From Acidobacteriota bacterium (GTDB lineage Bacteria; Acidobacteriota; Vicinamibacteria; Vicinamibacterales; SCN-69-37), in the NCBI GenBank assembly GCA_013203475.1, contig JABMNV010000041.1, positions 1 through 41,906 on the forward strand: a stretch of DNA of 41,906 nt, read 5' to 3'. The notes beneath the pieces were generated by a model, which was not told the origin of the DNA, did no database searches, and saw nothing but the letters and a program-made list of their open reading frames with translations. Shown one piece after another: positions 1 to 8,174 of this stretch. The first letter of the stretch is position 1, and every line of letters starts with the position of its first letter. A program made the position numbers and the translations under genes.

Positions 1-3000
1 ACCCGGTCACCACCAGCGGACTGCTGCTGCCACTGGCCGTCGCCCCGCCAGGCGAGGCCATCACCGTGTACCCCGTGACCGCCGACCCGCCGGTACTCGA
101 CGGCGCGCCAAAGCTCACCGACACCTGCCCGTTGCCCGGCGTGCCACTCACACTGGTCGGAGCGCCGGGCACGGAGTCCTGATCGATGATCGTGCCCACG
201 CCCTGCCCATCGGCAATTACCGCACCTGTCGGGTTGGATAGGTTGACGGTGAACGTCTCGTTCGACTCGGCCGTCGTGTCGCCGTTGATCGTGATGGCGA
301 TTTGCGCACTTGTCGTGCCTGGCGCAAACGTGACGAATCCCGACTTCGATACAAAGTCCTGCGCTCCAGTATTCGCGACCACAGACCACCCTGCGATTGA
401 TCCCGAGTCAAAGCCCTCGTCGTCATTCACATAGAGATTCCAGGTCCCATTGGGATCCGTCCCGTTGAAGACCGAGAGTGCGGTCCCATAGGGCCCAGCC
501 GGCGCCGGGTTGGGCAGGGTCTCACCGGGGCTGAAGTCGGTGGGCGCGTACGTGCCTGCGACGATCTGACCGGTGGTCAATGCCGTGGCACCGTCCTCAA
601 ACGACAGGGTGACGCCACTGATGTCTGCGCCCCCGCCAGCGTCCGACATGAGCATCACCTTCTGTCCCCCAGGGCCGACTATGACAATGTCAAGGTCCTT
701 GGGATAGGTGTGGCTCATGGAGTTCAGACGGACCGTGAGACTCTGAATCGTGCCTGTGGCACCGGTGACCGAAATCGGCGACGGATACGGCGTGGCTGTT
801 CCAGAAGTTCCAACACCAGGAACTGCAATCGCGCCGGACGATGAGAACCCGCCACTGGTCGCTGTGCCATCGCTGGTTGCGTAATCGACGGACACCGAGC
901 CAGCGCTGGCCGCACTGAGCGTAGCGGTGAAGGTCGCCGTCGTGGTTCCTGAGTCACCCTCAGTAACGCTCGCGTCGTTGATCGACAGCGACACTGGCGC
1001 TGGGCCGCCACAGGACTGGGGCACGTTGAATCCGTTGGTGGGCGTGGTGCTCCCGGAACCGCCGCTGACCGCGTCGACACCGAGGCCGAAGGCCGCGAAC
1101 GCCGTCCATATTCGGCACACATCTTCACCACTGTGACTATCAACCGCAGCCTGAATGATGCCATCTCGTACATCCGTGAACGCCGGGTTGCAGGAGGTGT
1201 TCTTCAACCCTTCATTCACATAGAGCATCGCTCGTTGATTGCCGGCGGTGCCGGTGCCGTCGTAGAGGTCCGTGCTGAACCCATGCTGATCAACCAGCGC
1301 CCAGTACACGCGCCACATGCCTTGTGCCCAGACGGCACCGACGCCGTGGGGAACCGCCTTGCCGGCGATGCTCGCGTACGTCCAATTGTTGACGGCCGTG
1401 TTCGTCGAGTACGGCAGCGATCGGATACCCGTGCCCGTCGTGGCCTGGCCCAGCGCATAGGTGCCCACGCCCCGGGCCTCTGGCCCCGTCTGTGCAGCAG
1501 TCGCGGTGTAGACCAGCGCCCACCAGTCGCTCAGCCCTTCGCCCGGTTGCTGGCTGTTGCCGAGACAGCTCGTCGTTGACGGCCCCCCTACGAGCCGGTT
1601 GGAGATTCCGTGGCCGTACTCGTGCACGACGATGCCGTGGTCGAAATCGCCATCCAGGTCCGGCGTCGGCGCCGTCCACACGTACATCTGCATGCGAGGA
1701 CGGCTTCCGTCTGGCGGTGTCGAGAAGTTGGCATTGTTGGTGCCGCCGCCATCCTGCGCCTCGGCGCGCACATCGTCGTTGCCCGCACCGCCGCGGGCGT
1801 AGTTGTTCACCTGGAAGTTGCCAGCCGCCTCATCGAAACCGTACTGATACTGAACGTCGTGAATGATGTTGTTCCAGTAGAACATGTTCGCGACGGCAGC
1901 GTCCCGGTAGGCCGAAGGGGCGGCGGCCAAGTCGAGCGCGAACGTGCAGTTGAGCGACGCGCCGCAGTCGGGCTGGGTGACCGGAGGTGCGTTGTTGCTA
2001 TTGCTGTCCTCATACGCGTGGACGTTATTGCCGCGCATGATGGTGTATTCCGCGCCGGCCACCCCGTTGGTGTCGTGCCACCCGAACAGGGAGGCCACCG
2101 CATGGGCCGGATTAATCACCGTCGTCCGCCCATCGGCCGGGGGCACCAGCGACGTGTGGTTCGGGCTTTCAACCGGCCTGGGGTACACCTTGTATTGGTC
2201 CGACGCCACCCAGTCGAGACGCGTCCAGACGCTGCCTGAGTCCGCATCGACGGTGAAGTCATAGGCATGCTCACCGTCGAGCGTGTCTACCTGAAAATTC
2301 CAGACCAGTCGTGCGTCGCCCTTCCCCACCGGCAGCCACATCAGGCTGGCCCGGATCGGCTCGGTGGACAGATTTTCGGCAAGGAGCTCTGTCGCCCGCT
2401 GGACAGTGGCCCCGGTGGATCGCACCGCCAGTCGCGCCCCCGTCACCCCGAGATGGTCTGCGGCACGGCCCGCCGCCTCGGTGGCATCAAGCGTCGGCTG
2501 CAGGAAGTTGAACGCGCCGGCGAGATCCGGCAGAAACGAGTTGTTGACGCTCAGGATTCGGCCGTCTCGACTGATGTTGACGTGCAGTTGCGCGTGATAG
2601 ACCGGAATTCCGAACAGGCGCTGGCGATAGTAGATGTGCGTCGCGCCCGTGACCTTCGAATACACGACGTCGGTGACTTCTCGATCGGCCACGTCCGTAG
2701 GCAGCAGCCCAAGCGAGTCCAGACTCCTGGCGATGTAGCTGTCCGCGATCTCCATGGTGCTGCGCCCATCTGGATCGCTCAAGTAGCCAGCGCGGTTCCA
2801 AAGCCCCTTGGTGGCCCCAGTTCTCGGGTCGAAACTCACATCCAGGTCAGGAACGTCTTGTCTCAGCGCCTCGATTCCGATCCGCTGGCGATCGGTGGGG
2901 GCCACGTCGGCCAGGGACGTCCTCGCGACTCGCGCGTCGAAACTGCGCTTTTCATCTCCTCCGGATTCAGGGAACTGGCTGGAACCGTTCCGGTACGCCT

Positions 3001-3103
3001 GCCCGGGAATCGACATGACAAGCGCCAGTAGCACCGCGACGATGCCAATCGGGCGGTAGTCTGGGGGCCGGTGGAGGTGCCTCCTTCCCCTAACGATTCG
3101 CAT
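1..3103 (-). CDS. Secreted M36 (fungalysin-type) metallopeptidase with Calx-beta, P-like and FnIII domains; C-terminus beyond window
   Basis: Extracellular zinc endopeptidase of the fungalysin type. About 1034 residues are visible and the frame is still open at the window edge. I chose the ATG at 3103 because the next ATG (3016) would cut through the hydrophobic signal segment GIVAVLLALVMSIPGQA. An FTP-type propeptide lies near residues 145-185. The zinc motif HEYGH is H494/E495/H498, with the third ligand E522 in GEGLSD. After the catalytic domain come a Calx-beta domain (from about 704), interrupted at about 752-911 by a segment resembling a subtilisin-type P domain (VGPGGQKVMLMSDAGG, GTWNLYVND), the rest of the Calx-beta domain to about 970, and an FnIII-like repeat from about 978. 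The start overlaps the end of the upstream gene by 14 nt, so the two are probably translationally coupled. The family call is very secure; the natural substrate is unknown. Confidence 0.93.
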   Translation of the reverse strand, partial: MRIVRGRRHLHRPPDYRPIGIVAVLLALVMSIPGQAYRNGSSQFPESGGDEKRSFDARVARTSLADVAPTDRQRIGIEALRQDVPDLDVSFDPRTGATKGLWNRAGYLSDPDGRSTMEIADSYIARSLDSLGLLPTDVADREVTDVVYSKVTGATHIYYRQRLFGIPVYHAQLHVNISRDGRILSVNNSFLPDLAGAFNFLQPTLDATEAAGRAADHLGVTGARLAVRSTGATVQRATELLAENLSTEPIRASLMWLPVGKGDARLVWNFQVDTLDGEHAYDFTVDADSGSVWTRLDWVASDQYKVYPRPVESPNHTSLVPPADGRTTVINPAHAVASLFGWHDTNGVAGAEYTIMRGNNVHAYEDSNSNNAPPVTQPDCGASLNCTFALDLAAAPSAYRDAAVANMFYWNNIIHDVQYQYGFDEAAGNFQVNNYARGGAGNDDVRAEAQDGGGTNNANFSTPPDGSRPRMQMYVWTAPTPDLDGDFDHGIVVHEYGHGISNRLVGGPSTTSCLGNSQQPGEGLSDWWALVYTATAAQTGPEARGVGTYALGQATTGTGIRSLPYSTNTAVNNWTYASIAGKAVPHGVGAVWAQGMWRVYWALVDQHGFSTDLYDGTGTAGNQRAMLYVNEGLKNTSCNPAFTDVRDGIIQAAVDSHSGEDVCRIWTAFAAFGLGVDAVSGGSGSTTPTNGFNVPQSCGGPAPVSLSINDASVTEGDSGTTTATFTATLSAASAGSVSVDYATSDGTATSGGFSSSGAIAVPGVGTSGTATPYPSPISVTGATGTIQSLTVRLNSMSHTYPKDLDIVIVGPGGQKVMLMSDAGGGADISGVTLSFEDGATALTTGQIVAGTYAPTDFSPGETLPNPAPAGPYGTALSVFNGTDPNGTWNLYVNDDEGFDSGSIAGWSVVANTGAQDFVSKSGFVTFAPGTTSAQIAITINGDTTAESNETFTVNLSNPTGAVIADGQGVGTIIDQDSVPGAPTSVSGTPGNGQVSVSFGAPSSTGGSAVTGYTVMASPGGATASGSSSPLVVTG

Positions 3104-3587
3104 CGGTGGTCACGCCCCCTTCGGCAGATCCGGCGCCCCCTCCCGATTCCTCGCGTGAGACGACAAGCCGCACTCGGTAGGTGGCCGAGTCGACGGGCAC
3201 GTCGCCCGCAGGATAGGGCCGCAGTTCGACCAGCTGGATTACCAACCCGGCGTGCCGTGCCTTTTGACTGGCGCTCTCACGTGTGTGGAGCCTCAGCGAA
3301 GTGGCCGTCTGTGGTGAAGCCCCAAGGCACAGATGCACAACACCATCGCCTTCCCACACACATGTCACGCCAGTGGGACAGCGAGAATCGCTCTCGACCT
3401 CTTCGAAAACAACCGTGAGGTCGGTTGAGGCTATTCGCGCGCTGCCTCCCACGGGAAGCTCAAACGTCTCGGACAGCGCCGGCGTGATCAGGCCGGCGAC
3501 AGACGCCGGTCGGCACGCGGGTGCCACGTCGCCAGCGCCGACGGGCAGCAACATGAAAAAGAGCAATAACGGCATCACGACTCGCAC
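3090..3587 (-). CDS. Small exported protein with DSRCP-x4-CVWEG motif
   Basis: Conserved hypothetical exported protein of about 165 residues. A hydrophobic leader (LLLFFMLLPVGAG) is followed by an all-beta-looking domain with the paired-cysteine motif SDSRCPTGVTCVWEGDG. Similar motifs recur in small exported or lipid-anchored proteins of Acidobacteria and Bacteroidetes; this is recollection, not a search. The motif suggests a disulphide in the periplasm. Function is not known. The first usable start is GTG 3587, but ATG 3575 is equally plausible because GAGG lies about 11 nt before it. The gene overlaps the M36 start by 14 nt and is probably cotranscribed, so a role in secretion or control of that protease is conceivable but unproven. 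Confidence 0.75.
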   Translation of the reverse strand: MRVVMPLLLFFMLLPVGAGDVAPACRPASVAGLITPALSETFELPVGGSARIASTDLTVVFEEVESDSRCPTGVTCVWEGDGVVHLCLGASPQTATSLRLHTRESASQKARHAGLVIQLVELRPYPAGDVPVDSATYRVRLVVSREESGGGAGSAEGGVTTDANR

Positions 3588-3867
3588 CTCACAGTCTCGG
3601 GACTCCGCGCGACCTCACACCGAGGTTTGCTGCGCCAAAGGCGCCGGAACGCATGGGCAGCGTCTTGGGGGAACGCCGCAAATTGTATCACTGCTTGAGA
3701 GGCTGCTTGTTGCCCCCTGGCGCGTGCAGCCGAAGCGTAGCGTGGCTATTCTCCTCGAACAAACCTACCGCTCCCCCAAAGCACGCATGACACCGCTCAA
3801 GGCGGAACCCGCTGATAATCGCAGCCGGACATGGCTATTATCCTGACAGTTCACTGCGGAAACACCG
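3588..3867. other. Intergenic region between divergent genes
   Basis: This 280-nt stretch separates the minus-strand exported protein from the plus-strand DUF5916-type remnant. I see no convincing gene. Two similar short strings (tggctattctcct near 3744 and tggctattatcct near 3832) may be promoter-like AT-rich patches. The region presumably holds divergent promoters. Confidence 0.4.
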
Positions 3868-4428
3868 ATGATCCATCTGCGTCACTTCACTGTCCCTGCA
3901 CTCCTCTGTTGCGGTCTGGCCACCTCGGCCGCCTCACAAACAGCCCCTCCGTCAGCGCTTGCCGTCCGCACTGGCACACCACCGACGGTGGATGGACGAC
4001 TCAACGACCCGGCCTGGAACACGGCGCCAGTCCTGGCAGGTTTTGTCTAACGGGAGCCCGTCGAGGGGCAACCCGCGTCGGAGCGCACCGAGGTTCGGGT
4101 GCTGTTCGACGATGAGGCAATGTATGTGGGGGCATGGCTGTTCGATCGGACGCCCTCAGCCATCGTGCTTGGTGACCAGCGGCGTGACGCATCGCTCGAC
4201 CAGTCGAATGCCCTGCAGATCATCATTGATACGTATCGCGATCGTCAGAACGGGTTCGTCTTCGCGACGAACCCGAACGGCATTGAATTCGACGGCCAGG
4301 TGGCCAATCAGGCGCAGAGCGGCGCGACGGGTGGCGGGCTCCAGCAGGAGGACTCGAGCGAACAGCAGGTGCCGCTTCGGTGGAGCATTCGACTCGCATC
4401 CAGCTGGTTCCATGGACATATACGCTAG
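3868..4428 (+). pseudogene. DUF5916 / CBM9-like exported protein, N-terminal remnant with in-frame stop
   Basis: Remnant of a large exported protein with an N-terminal CBM9-like domain, normally followed by a DUF5916 region and several hundred residues long. ATG 3868 opens a clean signal peptide (MIHLRHFTVPALLCCGLATS). The typical stretch TPPTVDGRLNDPAWNTAPVL follows, then TAA at 4048-4050 where homologues usually carry Gln (one C-to-T change, CAA to TAA). The same frame continues with typical family sequence (REPVEGQPASERTEVRVLFD, then NGFVFATNPNGIEFDGQV) to a stop at 4426-4428. After about 4350 the sequence no longer resembles the family, and the C-terminal part is missing. A sequencing error could explain the stop but not the truncation. 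It is almost certainly non-functional. Confidence 0.82.
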
Positions 4429-4510
4429 CACCGACACGCGTCCCATCCCACGGGGCCTGGAGACAGCCTTCATCCGATGGACTGCGGTTTGTCACCCTCT
4501 CCTGCCGGGA

Positions 4511-5440
4511 CTACCGAAGGGCCGGTCGGAGTAGATGCCGCCCCAGGCGTGTCAGCAACACACCGCCGATGACGGCGGCCGCGCCGAGAATCTTGTACCA
4601 AGTCAGTGGCTCGCCCAGCCAGACCCACGCCACCAGCATCGCGACGACGGGGACGCCATTCGAGTAGATCGACGTTCGCGCTGGGCCCAGACGCTGCACG
4701 CCAACATACCAAATGATGTACGCCAGATTCAGCGCAAGTGTCGCCGATAGCACGAGCGCCCCCAGGGTCCACGCACTGACCTCCAGCCATGGCACTCGCA
4801 GTATTTGTGGCGTGGCGATCACGACATACGGCAACCCACCAAACACCATCGTCATGCCGGTGATGTAGAGCGGTGAATGGCGCCTGATCAGCGGCACGGC
4901 GCCCAGCGTGAAGGTGGTCCAGCAGATCATCGCCGCCAGAACCATCAAGTCGCCTCGTACAGTGGCGCCGCCAAACGACGCACCAAGTCCAACCACCAGG
5001 TAGATGCCCATGCCAGACACCCCGGCGCCAATCCAATGCAGCAGGCTGATGCGTTCGCGCCCAAGCAACGCGGACGCCACGGCCAGCAACGCGGGCGTGG
5101 CGCCGACGATGAGCGCGGCGTTCGAGGCAGACGTCAACGCAACACCGCCGACAAAAAAGAATTGATATCCGAGGTGGCCGACGAGTCCGAGCCACACCAG
5201 ATCAACGCGATCGCGCCTGGTCAGGGGATGTGGGGTGTAGAGGATGGACGACAGTGCGTCGCCTCGGCGAGCGCGACGTTTCGCGTAGGCGATGGCCACG
5301 AGGAACACGGCCGACGCGATGACGAGCCGCACCGCGTTGAACGGATGTGGAGGCACCTCCTCAAACGCGAGTTTGAGGACACTGAAATTGGCCCCCCAGA
5401 CGAGTACCATGAGCATCAGGAGGCCGTCGACGCGGGTCAT
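4511..5440 (-). CDS. DMT-superfamily (EamA) transporter
   Basis: Inner-membrane permease of the drug/metabolite transporter superfamily, 309 residues, which is the usual EamA length with about ten membrane helices in two repeated halves. The N-terminal signature is VWGANFSVLKLAFEEVPP, and the second half contains WTTFTLGAVPLIRRHSPLYI and the typical C-terminal LGEPLTWYKILGAAAVIGGV. ATG 5440 is the natural start. It lies 47 nt downstream of atpF on the same strand, but a hairpin (5463-5484) separates the two, so independent expression is likely. The family exports or imports small metabolites such as amino acids or nucleotide-sugar precursors; the substrate cannot be read from sequence. Confidence 0.9.
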   Translation of the reverse strand: MTRVDGLLMLMVLVWGANFSVLKLAFEEVPPHPFNAVRLVIASAVFLVAIAYAKRRARRGDALSSILYTPHPLTRRDRVDLVWLGLVGHLGYQFFFVGGVALTSASNAALIVGATPALLAVASALLGRERISLLHWIGAGVSGMGIYLVVGLGASFGGATVRGDLMVLAAMICWTTFTLGAVPLIRRHSPLYITGMTMVFGGLPYVVIATPQILRVPWLEVSAWTLGALVLSATLALNLAYIIWYVGVQRLGPARTSIYSNGVPVVAMLVAWVWLGEPLTWYKILGAAAVIGGVLLTRLGRHLLRPALR

Positions 5441-5462
5441 CAGGGCGGGTATCAGGAGTGAA

Positions 5463-5484
5463 ACGGGTGTCGCTCGACACCCGT
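5463..5484 (-). terminator. Hairpin after atpF, probable terminator
   Basis: The inverted repeat acgggtgtc / gacacccgt (9 bp stem, 4-nt loop gctc) starts 3 nt beyond the atpF stop codon and is followed by TTT on the minus strand. It probably ends the F0 operon before the EamA gene. The T-run is short, so termination may be partial. Confidence 0.6.
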
Positions 5485-5487
5485 CCC

Positions 5488-5988
5488 CTATTGCACTTGC
5501 TTGAACTGGCCGATGGCGTCCTGAATCAACGCCTCATTGTCGGCCGCCGAGATATTGCGGCGTAAGAGCTTCGAGGCGATGGCCACAGACAGGTCCACCG
5601 CTTCGGTGCGGATCTGAGCCACGGCGCGGGCGGTCTCAAGCTGAATTTCTTTCTCAGCGTTCTTGACAATCGCCGCAGCATCCTCCTGGGCCTTCTGCCG
5701 CATTTCCTCTCGGAACCGGTCAGCATCGGCACGGCTGCGCGTGACGATGCCAGAGGCTTCCGATCGGGCCTGCGCGAGCAGACGTGCTGACTCTTCCTGC
5801 ACCTGCTGCAACTCGGCGGTCGCGCGTTTGGCGTCCTCGACCGACTTTTCGATCGTAGCGCGCCGCTCGTCAAGGGCGCTGAGCAGCGGTCCCCAGGCGA
5901 ACTTCTTCAACGCGCCAACCAACACAAGGAACGTGACGATCGTCCAGATCGCCAAACCCGGATCGACCACGGTAAGTGGGTTATTCAC
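5488..5988 (-). CDS. atpF: ATP synthase F0 subunit b
   Basis: Peripheral-stalk subunit of the membrane ATP synthase that links the a subunit to F1 delta/alpha. A single N-terminal membrane helix (LAIWTIVTFLVLVGALKKFAW) is followed by a long charged coiled coil (DERRATIEKSVEDAKRATAE and onward), typical of subunit b; it is about 166 residues long. I prefer GTG 5988 as the start: it has a strong GGGAGGA sequence 9 nt upstream, and the protein then begins VNNPLTVVDP. The in-frame ATG at 6021 adds 11 residues but has no ribosome site and lies inside a perfect inverted repeat. It is the last gene of the F0 cluster; delta, alpha, gamma, beta and epsilon genes do not follow. Confidence 0.93.
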   Translation of the reverse strand: MNNPLTVVDPGLAIWTIVTFLVLVGALKKFAWGPLLSALDERRATIEKSVEDAKRATAELQQVQEESARLLAQARSEASGIVTRSRADADRFREEMRQKAQEDAAAIVKNAEKEIQLETARAVAQIRTEAVDLSVAIASKLLRRNISAADNEALIQDAIGQFKQVQ

Positions 5989-6013
5989 GACCTCTGATCC
6001 TCCCAAAGAATCC

Positions 6014-6036
6014 CGCGCCATCTGAGCGATGGCGCG
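6014..6036 (-). other. Inverted repeat between atpE and atpF
   Basis: cgcgccatc / gatggcgcg is a perfect 9-bp stem with the 5-nt loop tgagc, in the atpE-atpF gap. It contains the upstream in-frame ATG (6021) of atpF, so this codon would be paired in the mRNA. It may tune the c:b expression ratio or protect the atpE message from 3' decay; this is inference. Confidence 0.6.
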
Positions 6037-6059
6037 CGTCTTTCGCGTGCGTCAGACAC

Positions 6060-6329
6060 TTACTTCAGGAACACGACAACCAACCCGAACACGAGCGAGA
6101 GAATCGCCACGCCTTCGAGCAGGAACAGGGGCAGGTTAGCTCCGGCCGTGATCTGCGGTGCAGCACTGGGCTGGCGCGCGATGCCTTCCGCAATCGCCGC
6201 TGCGAGCCTGCCGATGCCAATACCCGCGCCGAGCGTAGTGATACCGAAACCAATCGCCGCGCCCATGTAATGCCACGTGGGCTTGATGATCGCTGCCACT
6301 TCGGCGGTGACGTTTGCTGCCTGATCCAT
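6060..6329 (-). CDS. atpE: ATP synthase F0 subunit c
   Basis: Rotor-ring proteolipid of ATP synthase, 89 residues, with two membrane helices. Helix 1 carries the glycine-rich GAGIGIGRLAAAIAEGIARQP, the polar loop is ARQP, and the ion-binding carboxylate is E72 in LPLFLLEGVAIL. The helix-1 Gln typical of sodium-type rings is absent, so a proton-type ring is expected. ATG 6329 is preceded by AGGAGAAGGAAAG, a strong ribosome site that fits the high stoichiometry of c. A longer reading frame exists upstream, but its extra residues are the antisense of subunit a and not part of the protein. Confidence 0.96.
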   Translation of the reverse strand: MDQAANVTAEVAAIIKPTWHYMGAAIGFGITTLGAGIGIGRLAAAIAEGIARQPSAAPQITAGANLPLFLLEGVAILSLVFGLVVVFLK

Positions 6330-6369
6330 GATGTCTTTCCTTCTCCTGTGACTGACTATTGACGTGAGT

Positions 6370-7302
6370 TTAGTGATGCGCGTGAATGGCCATGCCGATG
6401 AACACGGCCGATAAGAGCGTGAACACGTACGCCTGAACGAGGACAACGATGATCTCAAGTGCCGAGATCGCGACTGCCAGCGGCACCGAGAACCCGATTC
6501 CGATGCCCACACCGGCGGCGCTCGAGAACAGGTCCGCGAAGATAAAGACGAATGACAGAATGGCCAGGATGGCGATGTGCCCACCCATCATGTTGGCGGC
6601 CAGCCGCATCGTGAGCGCGAACGGCCGGACGAACATGCTGACAATCTCCATCGGAATCAGCAGGATGTAGATGGGCCACGCCAGACCATGGGGCACCAGG
6701 TTCTTCCAGTGCTGAAAAAATCCATTGGCCCGGATGCCGGCAGTGAGAATGGCGAAAAACGTGATGATCGCCAACCCGCCCGTGACGTTGAAGTTCGCGG
6801 TGGCTGTCGACCCGCCGTGGATCAATCCCTTCAACAGCGAGTCCTCCGCGGTGTGGAACACGTAATGGTCCAGCAGGCTGAGGACATCAAAAATCGGAAT
6901 CAGACCAACGGCGTTGGCCGTCAGGATGAAGAGAAAGAACGTCAACAGCAACGGCGTCCACGTCGACACCCACTTTTCACCGACGTTGGGCGCCACGATG
7001 GTATCGCGCACGAATTCAACGATGAACTCGAGCGCACTCATGCCACGGGTCGGCACGCGACGGTCCTGGGCCAGGTAGCGGCGCACCAACCAGGTCGCCG
7101 CCACGAAGACGACGATCGCAACAGCCCAAACCATGAAGACGTGTTTGGTCACCGAGAAATCGATCCCAAAAAACGGTCCAATGTGGAGTAGCGGATGTTC
7201 CGCACTGCTGTTGGCGACGTGACCAATGATGGTGTCGCCCGCGTTGAATTTTTCAACAGCGGCCTGGGCGGCTTGCGGGTCGGCGTGCGTCTGTTCGATC
7301 AT
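6370..7302 (-). CDS. atpB: ATP synthase F0 subunit a
   Basis: Stator channel subunit of ATP synthase, 310 residues and multi-pass. The essential arginine is R233 in PFALTMRLAANMMGGH, followed by the conserved last helices with EIIVVLVQAYVFTLL. A long N-terminal extension before the first helix (about 50 residues, including IEQTHADPQAAQAAVEKFNA) and a loop at about 140-170 make it somewhat longer than E. coli subunit a (271). ATG 7302 is the start. It lies between atpI (27 nt upstream) and atpE (40 nt downstream). Confidence 0.96.
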   Translation of the reverse strand: MIEQTHADPQAAQAAVEKFNAGDTIIGHVANSSAEHPLLHIGPFFGIDFSVTKHVFMVWAVAIVVFVAATWLVRRYLAQDRRVPTRGMSALEFIVEFVRDTIVAPNVGEKWVSTWTPLLLTFFLFILTANAVGLIPIFDVLSLLDHYVFHTAEDSLLKGLIHGGSTATANFNVTGGLAIITFFAILTAGIRANGFFQHWKNLVPHGLAWPIYILLIPMEIVSMFVRPFALTMRLAANMMGGHIAILAILSFVFIFADLFSSAAGVGIGIGFSVPLAVAISALEIIVVLVQAYVFTLLSAVFIGMAIHAHH

Positions 7303-7329
7303 CGTCGTTATTATTCCGTGTTCGATAAC

Positions 7330-7716
7330 TTACTGTCCGCCCAAAGAACCGGCAGGCAGCCCTGTCGCGAGCAATCGCCGAAGGTAGAGAGCCTCAGTCA
7401 GGTGCGTCACCAGAAACGACGCCGCAAAACCGATCACAAAAGGCAGAGCCCGCGCCTCCATTACTCCCAACACAATCCCTGAGTACCCCACAAAGAACAG
7501 CGCTTTCGCAACAAACGCCTTCAACATCAGCGGCCACAGCGCCTCTGGAGCCCGGCTCCACGTTCGAGTCATGGCCACCCACGACACACCGGCCACCACC
7601 GCGGGCGCGGCCACTCCCAGCAACACGCCGGTCCCGTGCCCCGCCGCGACAACCGAGCTGCCAATCACCATCAGGACCCCGATGGCCCACCAAAGCGCGG
7701 TCGCCCTGATTGCCAT
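7330..7716 (-). CDS. atpI: ATP synthase subunit I-like membrane protein
   Basis: Small membrane protein of about 128 residues with four predicted helices, typical of AtpI-type proteins that assist c-ring assembly or Mg2+ supply. The conserved part is LMLKAFVAKALFFVGYSGIV and the final helix is FVIGFAASFLVTHLTEALYL. I start it at ATG 7716 (MAIRATALWW); a GTG directly before it (7719) is the alternative. The longer reading frame upstream is low-complexity antisense of atpZ. The gene starts about 5 nt beyond the atpZ stop, so the two are coupled. Position at the head of the F0 genes supports the call more than sequence alone. Confidence 0.82.
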   Translation of the reverse strand: MAIRATALWWAIGVLMVIGSSVVAAGHGTGVLLGVAAPAVVAGVSWVAMTRTWSRAPEALWPLMLKAFVAKALFFVGYSGIVLGVMEARALPFVIGFAASFLVTHLTEALYLRRLLATGLPAGSLGGQ

Positions 7717-7720
7717 CACC

Positions 7721-7987
7721 CTATCGGCGGATCGTCGACATGACGATCGAATAAAACCCGACGACGATCCCCACAAACAGCCCCGTGAGGAACAACCACG
7801 GCGACGTCTGCCACCAACCGTCAGCCAGGTACCCGAGTCCTCCCAGCAGCACAATGCCACCGATCAAGGTGTAACTGGCGGTCGCGGCCGGCCCGGCCCG
7901 CTGCATATTTTCCTGAAACGCGCGCATGGAGCGATCCAGGGACTTCAGCCGGCCGGGACGAAGTGTCGGGTCGCCGGGTCGGGGCAT
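7721..7987 (-). CDS. atpZ: AtpZ/AtpI-family protein
   Basis: 88-residue membrane protein with two helices (TASYTLIGGIVLLGGLGYLA and SPWLFLTGLFVGIVVGFYSI) joined by the conserved DGWWQTSPW loop, the hallmark of AtpZ-like proteins at the 5' end of F0 operons. The family is proposed to form a Mg2+/Ca2+ channel with AtpI or to act in assembly. I chose ATG 7987, which has GGTGAG 5 nt upstream, over a longer GTG start that would add a non-conserved Cys/Arg-rich leader. It is the first gene of the minus-strand F0 cluster. Confidence 0.85.
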   Translation of the reverse strand: MPRPGDPTLRPGRLKSLDRSMRAFQENMQRAGPAATASYTLIGGIVLLGGLGYLADGWWQTSPWLFLTGLFVGIVVGFYSIVMSTIRR

Positions 7988-8174
7988 ACATCTCACCACA
8001 GGGCATTCGAGCAGAGACCTCGTCCCCACTGGCAAACGGCCAATCCTAACAGGCAAACCACGGTGTTGGGAAGGGGCAGATCCAACTTGAGCCGACGCTG
8101 CCCCGACGACGAACCTGAAAAAACATACCACGGCTTGTGAATAACTTCACGAAGTGACCCGATATACTGCGGTC
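7988..8174. promoter_or_regulatory. Divergent promoter region, F0 operon / VWA operon
   Basis: This 187-nt gap separates two divergent operons. On the plus strand TATACT at 8163-8168 lies only 6 nt before the VWA gene's ATG (8175) with no Shine-Dalgarno sequence, suggesting a leaderless transcript. No clear -35 is visible. A minus-strand promoter for the ATP synthase genes must lie here, but I cannot place it with confidence. Confidence 0.45.

Noticed and set aside
1610-3031. Long plus-strand reading frames opposite the M36 gene
   Set aside because: They are Arg/His/Val-rich shadows of the minus-strand peptidase, which has recognisable domains, catalytic residues and a signal peptide over the same bases.
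8116-8128. A-rich run as terminator on the minus strand
   Set aside because: A run of six T follows on the minus strand but no stem precedes it.
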